Origin: Actinobacteria bacterium 69-20 | Lineage (GTDB): Bacteria; Actinomycetota; Actinomycetes; Mycobacteriales; Nakamurellaceae | Assembly: GCA_001897425.1 (NCBI GenBank) | Contig: MKSW01000028.1 | Span: 1 to 52,671 of the forward strand | DNA: 52,671 nt | Direction: 5' to 3' | Shown: in pieces, positions 1 through 7,452 of the stretch | Position numbering within the stretch: position 1 is the stretch's first letter | Layout of the letters: every line of letters begins with the position of its first letter | Notes under the pieces: generated by a model | The model's input: the letters and a program-made list of their open reading frames with translations, nothing else | What the model was told of the DNA's origin: nothing | Database searches by the model: none | Translations under genes and position numbers: made by a program

Positions 1-417
1 CGCCCACTGACGTCACCCCACCGGAAACCATCCACAGGTTCCGATCATTGCTCCGATCTCACGATCGATCGCTGTTGTACGAATCTGGTCGGCCGCACGT
101 TGCGAGCGCAAGGACGCCCGCAGGATCGTTTGCCCTGGTGTTGCTCCTCTGTATGCATGGGCCGTTACCTCAGTTGGTTGCTCGACCCGGGTTAGGCGGC
201 GGGTCAACCCGCCGAGTAGCGAGTGCACGACGGTGCCTTCCGTCCGTACACTGTATGATGGCACACCATATGATGGCAACGCCTTTCTGGCCGTACCCGT
301 CCTACGCGCTGTTACCTGGCCGACCCAGCCTCGCCTTCAGAGGGTTCTCGTCCACCGGACCCGAGAGCATCTAGCGGCTTGACTCAGCTCAGTCCTGCAC
401 AAGTGAATCGGAGCCTC
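1..417. other. Gene-free left end
   Basis: I see no supported gene here. The stretch is less GC-rich than its surroundings and holds a short direct repeat, ATGATGGCA, at about 253-261 and 270-278. Two TATGAT hexamers nearby could act as -10 elements for the peptidase gene that follows, but no matching -35 is clear. Open frames on both strands give proteins of no recognisable family. Confidence 0.5.
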
Positions 418-1260
418 ATGCGGGTATACATTTCGATCGACATGGAGGGCGTCGCCGGCGTTGCGACGCTTGACCAGGTGGTTCGCGGCGGGCACGGGTA
501 CCTGCGTGCCCAGCATTTGATGACCGCGGAGGCAAATGCTGCGGTGAGCGGAGCGTTCGCAGCGGGTGCTGATGCGGTGACCATCAACGACAGCCACGGG
601 ACGATGGACAACCTCCTCCATGAGGAACTCGATCCACGGGCCCGGCTGGTGTTCGGCGCACCGAAACTCGACTGCATGTGCGCGGGCATCAGCGGCGAGT
701 TCGATGTCGCTATGTTTCTCGGCTATCACGCACCAGCGGGTGCCGATGGAGTCCTGGCACACACGTATTCATCGCACTTTGTCGGAGTTCGGTTGAACGG
801 AGCGATGACCTCCGAGGCCGAATTGAACGGGCTGCAAGCAGCCGCGGTCGGCGTACCGGTTGGAGTGCTCACCGGAGACAACGTCATCTGCGAGATCGCC
901 GCTGCGCAGTTCCCGGGTATCCGGACCGTCACGGTCAAAACGGCCGTGGGACACTTTGCGGCTGACTCGCTCTCTCCTGCGGCGGCGTGCGAACGCATCC
1001 GCAATGCCGCGTTCGAGAGCGTATCGGACGGCGGTGCCGCTCCGGTCTCGCTCCAAGCCCCACTCGTGCTCGAGATCGACATGCCGACACCTGTCGCAGC
1101 CGAACTCGGCGCTCTCATGCCGACGATTGAACGACTCAGCTCGTTCACTCTGCGCGGAACCTTCGAAACACCCCGCGACGCACTAGGGTTCGTGATGCTG
1201 TGCAGCGAACTCGCGTCGTCCGGGCTGCGCGCAAAGCTCCCGCTGTTGAACCGAGTTTAG
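418..1260 (+). CDS. M55 family D-aminopeptidase-like protein (DppA type)
   Basis: The 280-residue product opens with MRVYISIDMEGVAG, the metal-binding start of the M55/DppA zinc peptidases. A second hallmark follows at about residues 53-59 (INDSHGTMDN). DppA enzymes are cytoplasmic decamers that release N-terminal D-amino acids from small peptides such as D-Ala-D-Ala. The ATG at 418 is preferred: a GGAG lies just upstream and the family core starts immediately. A TTG at 379 in the same frame would add 13 residues that do not look conserved. Length matches the family (about 270-280). No dipeptide transporter is adjacent, so substrate and role are inferred from family only. Confidence 0.82.
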   Translation: MRVYISIDMEGVAGVATLDQVVRGGHGYLRAQHLMTAEANAAVSGAFAAGADAVTINDSHGTMDNLLHEELDPRARLVFGAPKLDCMCAGISGEFDVAMFLGYHAPAGADGVLAHTYSSHFVGVRLNGAMTSEAELNGLQAAAVGVPVGVLTGDNVICEIAAAQFPGIRTVTVKTAVGHFAADSLSPAAACERIRNAAFESVSDGGAAPVSLQAPLVLEIDMPTPVAAELGALMPTIERLSSFTLRGTFETPRDALGFVMLCSELASSGLRAKLPLLNRV

Positions 1261-1276
1261 AGCAACCGCTCCCGTG

Positions 1277-1298
1277 AGCCCGCACCCGTTCGCGGGCT
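1277..1298 (+). terminator. Hairpin after the M55 peptidase gene
   Basis: AGCCCGC at 1277-1283 pairs perfectly with GCGGGCT at 1292-1298 around an 8-base loop, 16 bases after the stop codon. There is no clear U tract, as is usual in high-GC actinobacteria. Likely terminator of the peptidase transcript. Confidence 0.5.
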
Positions 1299-1335
1299 AT
1301 CGAGTGGGAATCGAATGTAGCGGCGTCGACCGACA

Positions 1336-1707
1336 GTTGCCAACGGCGCCGGGGCGCTGGCGGACCGGTTCGATTGCCGCCGGGTAATCCAGGTCGCGCA
1401 GATCATGTTTATGACGGTGTCGCTGGGCTGGGCGCTGGCGTTCGCGACCGGCACGCTGTCCATCCCGCTGGCGTGTGTGCTGCTCACGGTGCATGGCATG
1501 GCGGGGGCGCTGTGGGGGCCGGCCGAGCAGCTGATGCTGCAGGACTTCGTCGGGCGGGGCGAACTGGAGAGCGCGGTTCGGCTGAACGCGACGGCGCGGT
1601 CGCTGGGGATCCTGTTCGGGCCGGTGGTCGGTTCGGCGCTGCTGCTCGGACTCGGACCGACCGGCGGGATGTTCGCGAACATGGCCATCTATCTGCCGGT
1701 GGCGCGG
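1336..1707 (+). pseudogene. Internal fragment of an MFS drug/siderophore exporter
   Basis: In one frame the DNA reads through a typical MFS_3 (EntS-like) core: the loop GALADRFD between helices 2 and 3 (about 1351-1374), then hydrophobic helices, then GPAEQLMLQDFVGRGELESA and the next two helices ending IYLPV near 1704. The first two helices and everything after helix 6 are missing. An in-frame TAG lies at 1318 and the frame has no credible start. The 3' side runs straight into the tail of the opposite-strand AhpD-like gene. This is a decayed remnant cut at both ends, which suggests a rearrangement between the peptidase gene and the next locus. Confidence 0.75.
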
Positions 1708-1717
1708 GGCCTTCCGG

Positions 1718-2155
1718 CTACGCGGGAGCTTCGCCGGCCTCCAGTGCGTCGGCGAATTCGCAGAAGGCGCTGTAGGCGCGCGGGCCGTAGATGGTCGCCG
1801 GGCCGCCCTTCATCAGGAACGTGACGCCGATCGCCTCGGCCGCCTCCTGGCGGGTGGCACCGGCCCGGACAGCGGCCTGGGCATGGGAGGCGATGCAGCC
1901 GTCGCAGCCGTCGACCACGGCGATCGCCACCGCGATGAGCTCCTTGATCTTGGTCTCCAGCTCGCCCGGAGCGAACGCGGCATGGTGCATCTCGCCGAAG
2001 CCTTTGTACACGTCCGGGATCGCCCGGCGCAGCTCGCGGTGCAGTGGGCTGAGGGCCTTCAGGACGGCCTTGCCGTGCGGCGAGGGGGCGGTGCTGCTCT
2101 GCGTCTTGGGTTCTGTCACAGCCTGTGTCTTGGGCTCGGTGATGGTCTGCGTCAT
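1718..2155 (-). CDS. Carboxymuconolactone decarboxylase/AhpD-family protein
   Basis: The 145-residue protein has the AhpD-like peroxidase signature: Glu72, then Cys84-x-x-Cys87 (CDGC) and His91, followed by a Gly/Ala-rich helix. In AhpD this cysteine pair and histidine relay reducing power to peroxiredoxins, so a thiol-redox role in the cytoplasm is likely. About 27 N-terminal residues are a polar tail with repeated TEPKTQ. The ATG at 2155 is chosen because GAGGAG lies 6 bases upstream. A farther in-frame ATG at 2212 lacks such a site. The gene follows the LysR gene on the same strand, with a CsoR/CstR-like palindrome in between, so its expression may respond to metal or sulfane sulfur. Confidence 0.82.
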   Translation of the reverse strand: MTQTITEPKTQAVTEPKTQSSTAPSPHGKAVLKALSPLHRELRRAIPDVYKGFGEMHHAAFAPGELETKIKELIAVAIAVVDGCDGCIASHAQAAVRAGATRQEAAEAIGVTFLMKGGPATIYGPRAYSAFCEFADALEAGEAPA

Positions 2156-2232
2156 GGTGACTCCTCGATCTGTGGGTCTTCTGTGGTCTGCTGTGGGTCT
2201 CTGCTCGGGCATGCCGACAGGGCCACCGTAAC

Positions 2233-2248
2233 ATACCCCCAGGGGTAT
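2233..2248 (-). promoter_or_regulatory. CsoR/CstR-like operator palindrome
   Basis: ATACCCCCAGGGGTAT is a perfect 7-bp inverted repeat around a 2-base centre. C-rich/G-rich palindromes of this form are the binding sites of CsoR/RcnR/CstR-family repressors (copper or persulfide sensors). It starts directly after the LysR stop codon and lies 78 bp upstream of the AhpD-family start. The right half reads TATGTT on the minus strand, a possible -10. No CsoR-family gene is in the window, so the regulator is inferred. Confidence 0.45.
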
Positions 2249-3154
2249 CTACCGATCGGCACGGGCGAGCTGGATGAGGGCTGCGGCCGCGCCGTCCGGC
2301 CGAGTGCCGCGCAGCCATACGGCACGCAGTCGGCGGCGCAGAACCAGGCCGACGACCGTCACGGCCACCAGCCGGCCGGCGGCGAGATCCCCGCGGACCG
2401 TGAGCTCCGAGAGCACCGCCGGTGCCGCACCGGCCGCTGCCGCGGTGCGGATCGCCGTGGTGGTGGAAAGTTGCAGCGCCGGTGGGGCGAGGTTCGCCGC
2501 TCCCCCGACAGCGCGCTCCAATACCTGCCGGGTACCCGATCCGGGTTCACGCAGCAGCAGCGGCGTCGCGCAGAACTCGGCCATCGACAACGGCGACCGG
2601 CGCCGCGCCCATGGATGCGACGGAGAGACCACGACCAGGAGCCGATCGGTGCCGACCTCGATCCGGGCCAGCGCCTTCGGGATCGACGGTCCCTCTACGA
2701 ACCCGACCGGGACGGAGCCGGCCTGCACCGCCGCGATCACATCGGTCGAGTTCGCGACCCGCAGATTCACGGCGAGGCCGGGATGTTCGGCGTGCAGGCG
2801 CGCCAGCCATTCCGGCAGCACGTACTCGGCGATGCTCAGCGACGCGGCGACCGCAAGCTCGGCAGATCGCTTCCGGCGCAAGGCTTCCGCTCCGCGCGAG
2901 AGCTCTTCCATCGCCAGCAGGACCGGCTCCGCCCAGCCGACCACGAGCTCGCCGGCCGCGGTGAGCCCGGACCCCGTCGATCGCCTCACCAGAAGCTGCA
3001 CGCCGAGCCGCCGCTCCAGCGCGTCGATCCGCGCGCTGGCGGACGGCTGGCTGATGCCGTGCGCCGCGGCGGCCTTGCCGAGGCTGCCGCGTTCGGCCAC
3101 GCTCGCCAGCAGCGCCAAGGAGCCGATATCCGGGTGCGGCGCGAACCCCGTCAT
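2249..3154 (-). CDS. LysR-family transcriptional regulator (YeiE-like position)
   Basis: The 301-residue product has an N-terminal winged HTH (residues about 9-68, with SLGKAAAAHGISQPSASARI) and a substrate-binding domain from about 95 to 295, the normal LysR size and layout. It is divergent from a YeiH/UPF0324 transporter gene, the same arrangement as yeiE-yeiH in enterobacteria, where the LysR protein YeiE responds to sulfite. By context it probably controls the transporter. An interrupted palindrome overlaps its own start codon, consistent with autoregulation. The ligand is unknown. Confidence 0.87.
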   Translation of the reverse strand: MTGFAPHPDIGSLALLASVAERGSLGKAAAAHGISQPSASARIDALERRLGVQLLVRRSTGSGLTAAGELVVGWAEPVLLAMEELSRGAEALRRKRSAELAVAASLSIAEYVLPEWLARLHAEHPGLAVNLRVANSTDVIAAVQAGSVPVGFVEGPSIPKALARIEVGTDRLLVVVSPSHPWARRRSPLSMAEFCATPLLLREPGSGTRQVLERAVGGAANLAPPALQLSTTTAIRTAAAAGAAPAVLSELTVRGDLAAGRLVAVTVVGLVLRRRLRAVWLRGTRPDGAAAALIQLARADR

Positions 3155-3168
3155 AGCCGGATCCTATG
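3152..3168. promoter_or_regulatory. LysR-type box over the regulator start codon
   Basis: CATAG at 3152-3156 and CTATG at 3164-3168 form an inverted repeat with 7 bases between, fitting the T-N11-A style of LysR sites. It covers the start codon of the LysR gene and lies in the divergent promoter region shared with the YeiH-like gene. Confidence 0.35.
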
Positions 3169-3253
3169 ACGGCGCCAGGCAATCGGCGACTACCCAACCC
3201 CGTCGCGGGCTAGGAGGCTGGGTCATGTTACGACTCAAGCGCATCAACAGCAG

Positions 3254-4321
3254 GTGCATGGTCAGGTGGAAGCTCAGGTGAATGGTCGGGTGGAGACGCT
3301 CGCGGAAGAACGTCGTCATACTCGGATGCTCGGCGCGATCCGGCCGCGGATCCCGGGGCTCGCCGTCGCGGCCGGGGCCGTCGCGGTCGCCTTCGCGGTG
3401 AACCGCGCGCTGCCGTCGCTGAGCCCGCTGACGATCGCCGTGATCCTCGGCGCCATCCTCGGCAACGTCGGGGTGGACCTGGCCGTGCTGAAACCGGGGC
3501 TGGGGTATGCCGCGAAGAAGCTGCTGCGGGCCGGGATCGTGCTGCTGGGCCTGAAGCTCGCGATCGGGGACGTGCTGCACCTGGGCGGGCGCGGCCTGGC
3601 GATGGTCGTGGTGATCGTGACCATCACGTTCTTCGGAACACAGCTGCTCGGCCGCGCAATGGGCCTGTCCAAGGGGACGAGTCTTCTTGTGGCGACCGGG
3701 TTCTCGATCTGCGGCGCGTCCGCCGTGGCCGCGATGGACGGGGTGACGAAGAACCGCGAGGAGGAGGTGGTGACGGCCATCGCGCTGGTGACGATGTGCG
3801 GCAGCCTCGCCATCGTGGTGCTGCCGTTGCTCAAGGGGCCGCTCGGACTGTCGGACGCGGCCTTCGGGTCGTGGGTCGGCGCCAGCGTGCATGACGTCGC
3901 CCAGGTGGTGGCCACCGCCTCGGTGATCGGGCAGGCGGCCCTGGCTCCGGCGGTGATCGTGAAGCTGACCCGCGTGGTCTTGCTCGCGCCGTTGGTCGCG
4001 GGGATGAGCCTGTGGCAGCGCAGGGGTTCGGCGCGCACGAACCAGGCCCCCGGCGAGAAGCGACCGCCGATCGTTCCGCTGTTCGTCGTGGGCTTCCTGG
4101 CGATGGTCGCGGTGCGGTCGACCGGTCTGGTGCTCGCGGGTGTGTTGAACGTTGCGCAGACCTGCGAGACGGTGCTGCTCGCGGCCGCGCTGTTCGGGCT
4201 GGGGACCAGCGTGAACCTGAAGACGCTGTTCACCACCGGCGGCCGCGCGGCCCTGCTGGGGCTCGCCTCCTGGGTGCTGATCGCGGCACTCGCGTACGCC
4301 GGAGTGCGACTGATCGGGTAA
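3254..4321 (+). CDS. YeiH/UPF0324 family putative sulfate exporter
   Basis: The protein (up to 355 residues) has about ten hydrophobic helices and family landmarks: GAILGNV near residue 71, a KKLLRAGIVLLGLKL segment near 92-106, GTSLLVATGFSICGASAV near 139-156, and GASVHDVAQVVATAS near 209-223. These define the conserved PSE/UPF0324 inner-membrane family whose transport role is presumed, not proven, to be sulfate or sulfite export. The start is ambiguous: in-frame GTG codons occur at 3254, 3266, 3278 and 3290, embedded in a short CAGGTG-type repeat, with an ATG at 3326 that better fits the usual N-terminus. It is divergent from the LysR gene, its likely regulator. Confidence 0.87.
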   Translation: MHGQVEAQVNGRVETLAEERRHTRMLGAIRPRIPGLAVAAGAVAVAFAVNRALPSLSPLTIAVILGAILGNVGVDLAVLKPGLGYAAKKLLRAGIVLLGLKLAIGDVLHLGGRGLAMVVVIVTITFFGTQLLGRAMGLSKGTSLLVATGFSICGASAVAAMDGVTKNREEEVVTAIALVTMCGSLAIVVLPLLKGPLGLSDAAFGSWVGASVHDVAQVVATASVIGQAALAPAVIVKLTRVVLLAPLVAGMSLWQRRGSARTNQAPGEKRPPIVPLFVVGFLAMVAVRSTGLVLAGVLNVAQTCETVLLAAALFGLGTSVNLKTLFTTGGRAALLGLASWVLIAALAYAGVRLIG

Positions 4322-4380
4322 CGAGTCATCAAGCAGCGGCGCCATATCCGCGCCGGCTTAAGTCCGGATGCGGTGTGCCG

Positions 4381-5862
4381 ATGACAGGACACATGGGGCT
4401 ATCCGTCCACGCGTCGGCGAGGGACAGCATTCCCGCGCGACCGCGCCCGGCGGAAGGCCCGGCCGTCAGCGCGGCAACTGGCGTCGTCGGCAGTGCGGCA
4501 ACTAGCGTCGTCGACAGCGCCGCGGCGTGCGGCGTGGTCGACGCCCTGGTCTTCCGCCAGATCGGACGCGACACCTGGGCGCATGTAGGCGGCCTCGGCC
4601 GGGGCAAGGGCTGGGCGGGAATCATCAACCTCGACGAGACCGAGGGCGCGCTCGCGCTCCGCATTCCTGGCCGTGTCGGCGAGGTGTACCGGGAACGGTT
4701 CGCCGAACCGGAGCGGTTGTTCGGGCAGATTGATGCCACCGGCGGCGCGGTGGTGCGGGTCTCCGTCGACGTGGCCGTCGCACTGGGGAACCCCACCGAC
4801 CGGATCGTCGCCGACGACGCCCAGCTGTTGCGGCTGGCCCAACTCGTCGACGCCGAGATCCCCGAGATCGACCCGTCGAAGCAGCTCGCCGACGAACTCG
4901 CGGTGCTCACGGCGGTCCGCGAGTTGATGGACGCTCCCATCGACTGCGGCCTCGATGCAGCCGTGCGGCACCTGACCGTGGTCGCCACCAAGGCATTGTC
5001 CTGTGAGATCGGCGTACTCCGCGACGGGTCCGGCACCCTGACCGTGGTGGGCGACGAGACCGTCGCCGCCGCCGACTGGCACCGGGTGATGGACGACCTC
5101 GAATCGAATCCGCGCCGCGACCCGTGCTGCTGCCACGACACGTCGTCATCGCCGTCGCGCCTGCTCCGCGAGCTGCTTCCGCAGACACGACCCGTGCTCG
5201 CCACGCGCGTGCCGGAACCGGTCGGCGGATATCTCCTGCTGATCCACACCTCGGCCAACCCGCGCGACTTCTCCCTGCGGTGCCGACGGCTCGCGCGGAA
5301 CATCGTCGAGACCGGGGCAGTCGTGGCGCGGACCGCGATCCTGCATGACGAGCTGCACGCCGCCGCGAAACAGGCCTCGGCCGTCGCCCGCACCGATCCG
5401 CTCACCGGCCTCGGCAACCGGCTGGCGTGGGACGAGGCCATCGTGCAGGCGCAGGCGGCGGTCGACGCGGGCGGAACCTTCTCCGTCGTGACCCTCGACG
5501 TCGACGGCCTGAAGGACATCAACGACCGCTACGGCCACAACGCCGGCGACGACCTGCTGCGCCGGTGCGCCGCGGTGATCCGCGACCATTGCAGTGGAGT
5601 GGATCTGGCGGTGCGTCTGGGCGGGGACGAGTTCGCGATCCTGGTGCCGCATGCGCTCGGCTCGGCGGATCCGAGGTACGTCTCGTTCGCCACCGCGCTG
5701 TCCGGCCTGCGGTCGACGCGGGACACCGTGACGGCGAGCCTGGGGGTGTGCACCGTGAACCCCGGCGGCAACGTGTTCGACGCCGTGCGCGAGGCGGATA
5801 TGCAGATGTACGGCAATAAGCGGCAGCGGCGTACGGCACGCGCCCCGATCTGGGCCATTTAG
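4381..5862 (+). CDS. Diguanylate cyclase with GAF-like sensor region
   Basis: The 493-residue protein ends in a GGDEF domain (about 337-480): DPLTGLGNR at 339-347, DVDGLKDIND at 373-382, and the active-site GGDEF at 414-418. It should make cyclic di-GMP from two GTP. The first 330 residues include a GAF-like fold (about 165-320) and an Ala/Ser-rich N-terminal stretch, with no membrane segment, so it is probably a soluble sensor. The inhibitory I-site normally reads RxxD five residues before GGDEF; here it is SGVD (405-408), so product inhibition through that arginine is lost. The ATG at 4381 is chosen; a GTG two codons upstream is equally possible. Confidence 0.85.
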   Translation: MTGHMGLSVHASARDSIPARPRPAEGPAVSAATGVVGSAATSVVDSAAACGVVDALVFRQIGRDTWAHVGGLGRGKGWAGIINLDETEGALALRIPGRVGEVYRERFAEPERLFGQIDATGGAVVRVSVDVAVALGNPTDRIVADDAQLLRLAQLVDAEIPEIDPSKQLADELAVLTAVRELMDAPIDCGLDAAVRHLTVVATKALSCEIGVLRDGSGTLTVVGDETVAAADWHRVMDDLESNPRRDPCCCHDTSSSPSRLLRELLPQTRPVLATRVPEPVGGYLLLIHTSANPRDFSLRCRRLARNIVETGAVVARTAILHDELHAAAKQASAVARTDPLTGLGNRLAWDEAIVQAQAAVDAGGTFSVVTLDVDGLKDINDRYGHNAGDDLLRRCAAVIRDHCSGVDLAVRLGGDEFAILVPHALGSADPRYVSFATALSGLRSTRDTVTASLGVCTVNPGGNVFDAVREADMQMYGNKRQRRTARAPIWAI

Positions 5863-5963
5863 CGTTCGTTTCGCGTACCGTCGGCGGCGGCGCCGGTTCG
5901 GGCACCGACCATCACCGCAGCGCCGATCTTTGCGGCTATCGCCGCGGCGGCGATCATAGAGGT

Positions 5964-6869
5964 GTGAAGAGCCCACCCCCGCTGCCCGATCGCGACGGCG
6001 TCTCCGCGGCCCGGCTCACCATGCCGCGAGGCGGAGCGTGGCCCACGGTGGCGGCGTTCCTGCTGGAGCGCACGCACGGCGCCGAGGAGGTGCGCCGCCG
6101 GTTGGCCGCCGGCGAGGTGGTGCTGGGCGACGGCAGCGTGGTGGGCGCCGAGACGCCCTACCGCGGCGGCGAAACCGTCTACCTGTACCGCGATCTGCCC
6201 GACGAGGCGCCGGTTCCGGGCGAGATCGACGTGCTGTACGCCGATTCCGACATCGTGGTCGTCGACAAGCCGCATTTCCTGGCGACCATGCCGCGCGGAC
6301 GGCACGTGGTGCAGACGGTCGTGGTGCGGATGCGACGGCAGCTCGGCCTGCCGCAGTTGTCCCCCGCGCACCGCCTGGACCGGCTCACCGCCGGCGTGCT
6401 GCTGCTCACCGTCCGGCCTGAGGTGCGCGGCGCGTACCAGCTCCTGTTCGAGCGGCGCGAGGTCGCGAAGACCTACCTCGCCCTGGCGCCGATCCGCGGT
6501 GACCTACGGCTTCCGACCGTGGTCCGATCGCGAATCGTCAAGCCCCGCACCAGCATTCAGGCGGTGGAGGTACCCGGCGAGGCGAACGCCGTCACCCACG
6601 TCGACCTCGAAAGCGCGTTCACCGCACCCGACGGCCGCGTGCTCGGCCGCTACCGGCTCACGCCGCTCACCGGCCGCACGCACCAGCTGCGGGTGCACCT
6701 CGCGCGCCTCGGCATCCCCATCGTGAACGACCCGCTGTACCCGGTGCTGCAGGAGCACCGGCCGGGTGATTTCTCCCGGCCGCTGCGGCTGCTGGCATCG
6801 ACCCTCGAGTTCACCGACCCGCTGTCCGGCCGGTCGCGGCGGTTCACCTCGAGGCGGTCGCTCCTATGA
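5964..6869 (+). CDS. RluA-family pseudouridine synthase
   Basis: The 301-residue protein carries the RluA catalytic motif HRLDRLTAG at 136-144 with the nucleophilic Asp139, a conserved VVDKPH segment at 99-104, and GRTHQLRVHLA near 237-247. Such enzymes isomerise uridine to pseudouridine in 23S rRNA or tRNA. The actinobacterial members of this length (about 300) are usually annotated RluC/RluA-like; the exact target base cannot be told from sequence. The GTG at 5964 is used because the S4-like N-terminal part (RRRLAAGEVVLGDG) follows at the expected distance. Confidence 0.87.
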   Translation: MKSPPPLPDRDGVSAARLTMPRGGAWPTVAAFLLERTHGAEEVRRRLAAGEVVLGDGSVVGAETPYRGGETVYLYRDLPDEAPVPGEIDVLYADSDIVVVDKPHFLATMPRGRHVVQTVVVRMRRQLGLPQLSPAHRLDRLTAGVLLLTVRPEVRGAYQLLFERREVAKTYLALAPIRGDLRLPTVVRSRIVKPRTSIQAVEVPGEANAVTHVDLESAFTAPDGRVLGRYRLTPLTGRTHQLRVHLARLGIPIVNDPLYPVLQEHRPGDFSRPLRLLASTLEFTDPLSGRSRRFTSRRSLL

Positions 6870-6921
6870 CGGTGATGACGACGTTCGCGGATAAGCTCTG
6901 AGCTGGACAGAGGGAGGCAGC

Positions 6922-7452
6922 GTGCCGAGTTGGCTGGAGGGGCGAGGTTTCGCCATCACGTTCGGCGTGCTCTTCGGCATCGTGCTGCTGCGGGCACAGG
7001 CCACGTACTGGGCGGGCCGCGGCGCCGTGACCGGCGCGCGCCACACCCGCCTCGGTCGGCGACTGGACGGTGCGCGAATGACGAGGGCTGTCGCCGCGCT
7101 GAATCGCTGGGGCCTTCCGGTGGTCACCGTGTCCTTCCTGACGGTCGGCTTCCAGACCATGGTCAACGCGGCGGCCGGGCTCACCCGGATGCGCTGGGGC
7201 CGCTACACGGCCGCGATGCTGCCGGGGTGCGCCGCCTGGTCGGCCATCTACGCGACGGCCGGTTTCGCCGCGCTCACCGCGTGGATGCGCCTGCACGGGG
7301 CGTGGAAGTGGGCGGCGTTCGGCGCCGTCATGTTGGTGATCGCCGGCGGCGTGGCCATCGTGTGGCACGTGCGGCATGTGCGGCGCAAGCGCCTGATGCA
7401 GGGCGACGGGATCGGGGCGATCAGTCCCGGCGCTCCAGCAGTGCCGGATTGA
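6922..7452 (+). CDS. VTT/DedA-family membrane protein
   Basis: The 176-residue product has four or five hydrophobic helices and the VTT-domain arginine/glycine pattern, including NRWGLPVVTVSFLTVGFQTM near 62-81 and the following GLTRM. DedA/VTT proteins sit in the cytoplasmic membrane and many act as lipid scramblases or in envelope homeostasis. The GTG start at 6922 has a strong AGGGAGG 6-7 bases upstream. The 3' end overlaps the convergent helicase gene by 32 bases. Confidence 0.75.
   Translation: MPSWLEGRGFAITFGVLFGIVLLRAQATYWAGRGAVTGARHTRLGRRLDGARMTRAVAALNRWGLPVVTVSFLTVGFQTMVNAAAGLTRMRWGRYTAAMLPGCAAWSAIYATAGFAALTAWMRLHGAWKWAAFGAVMLVIAGGVAIVWHVRHVRRKRLMQGDGIGAISPGAPAVPD

Noticed and set aside
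13-374. Opposed 88- and 108-residue frames at the left end
   Set aside because: No family resemblance, no ribosome sites and atypical composition.
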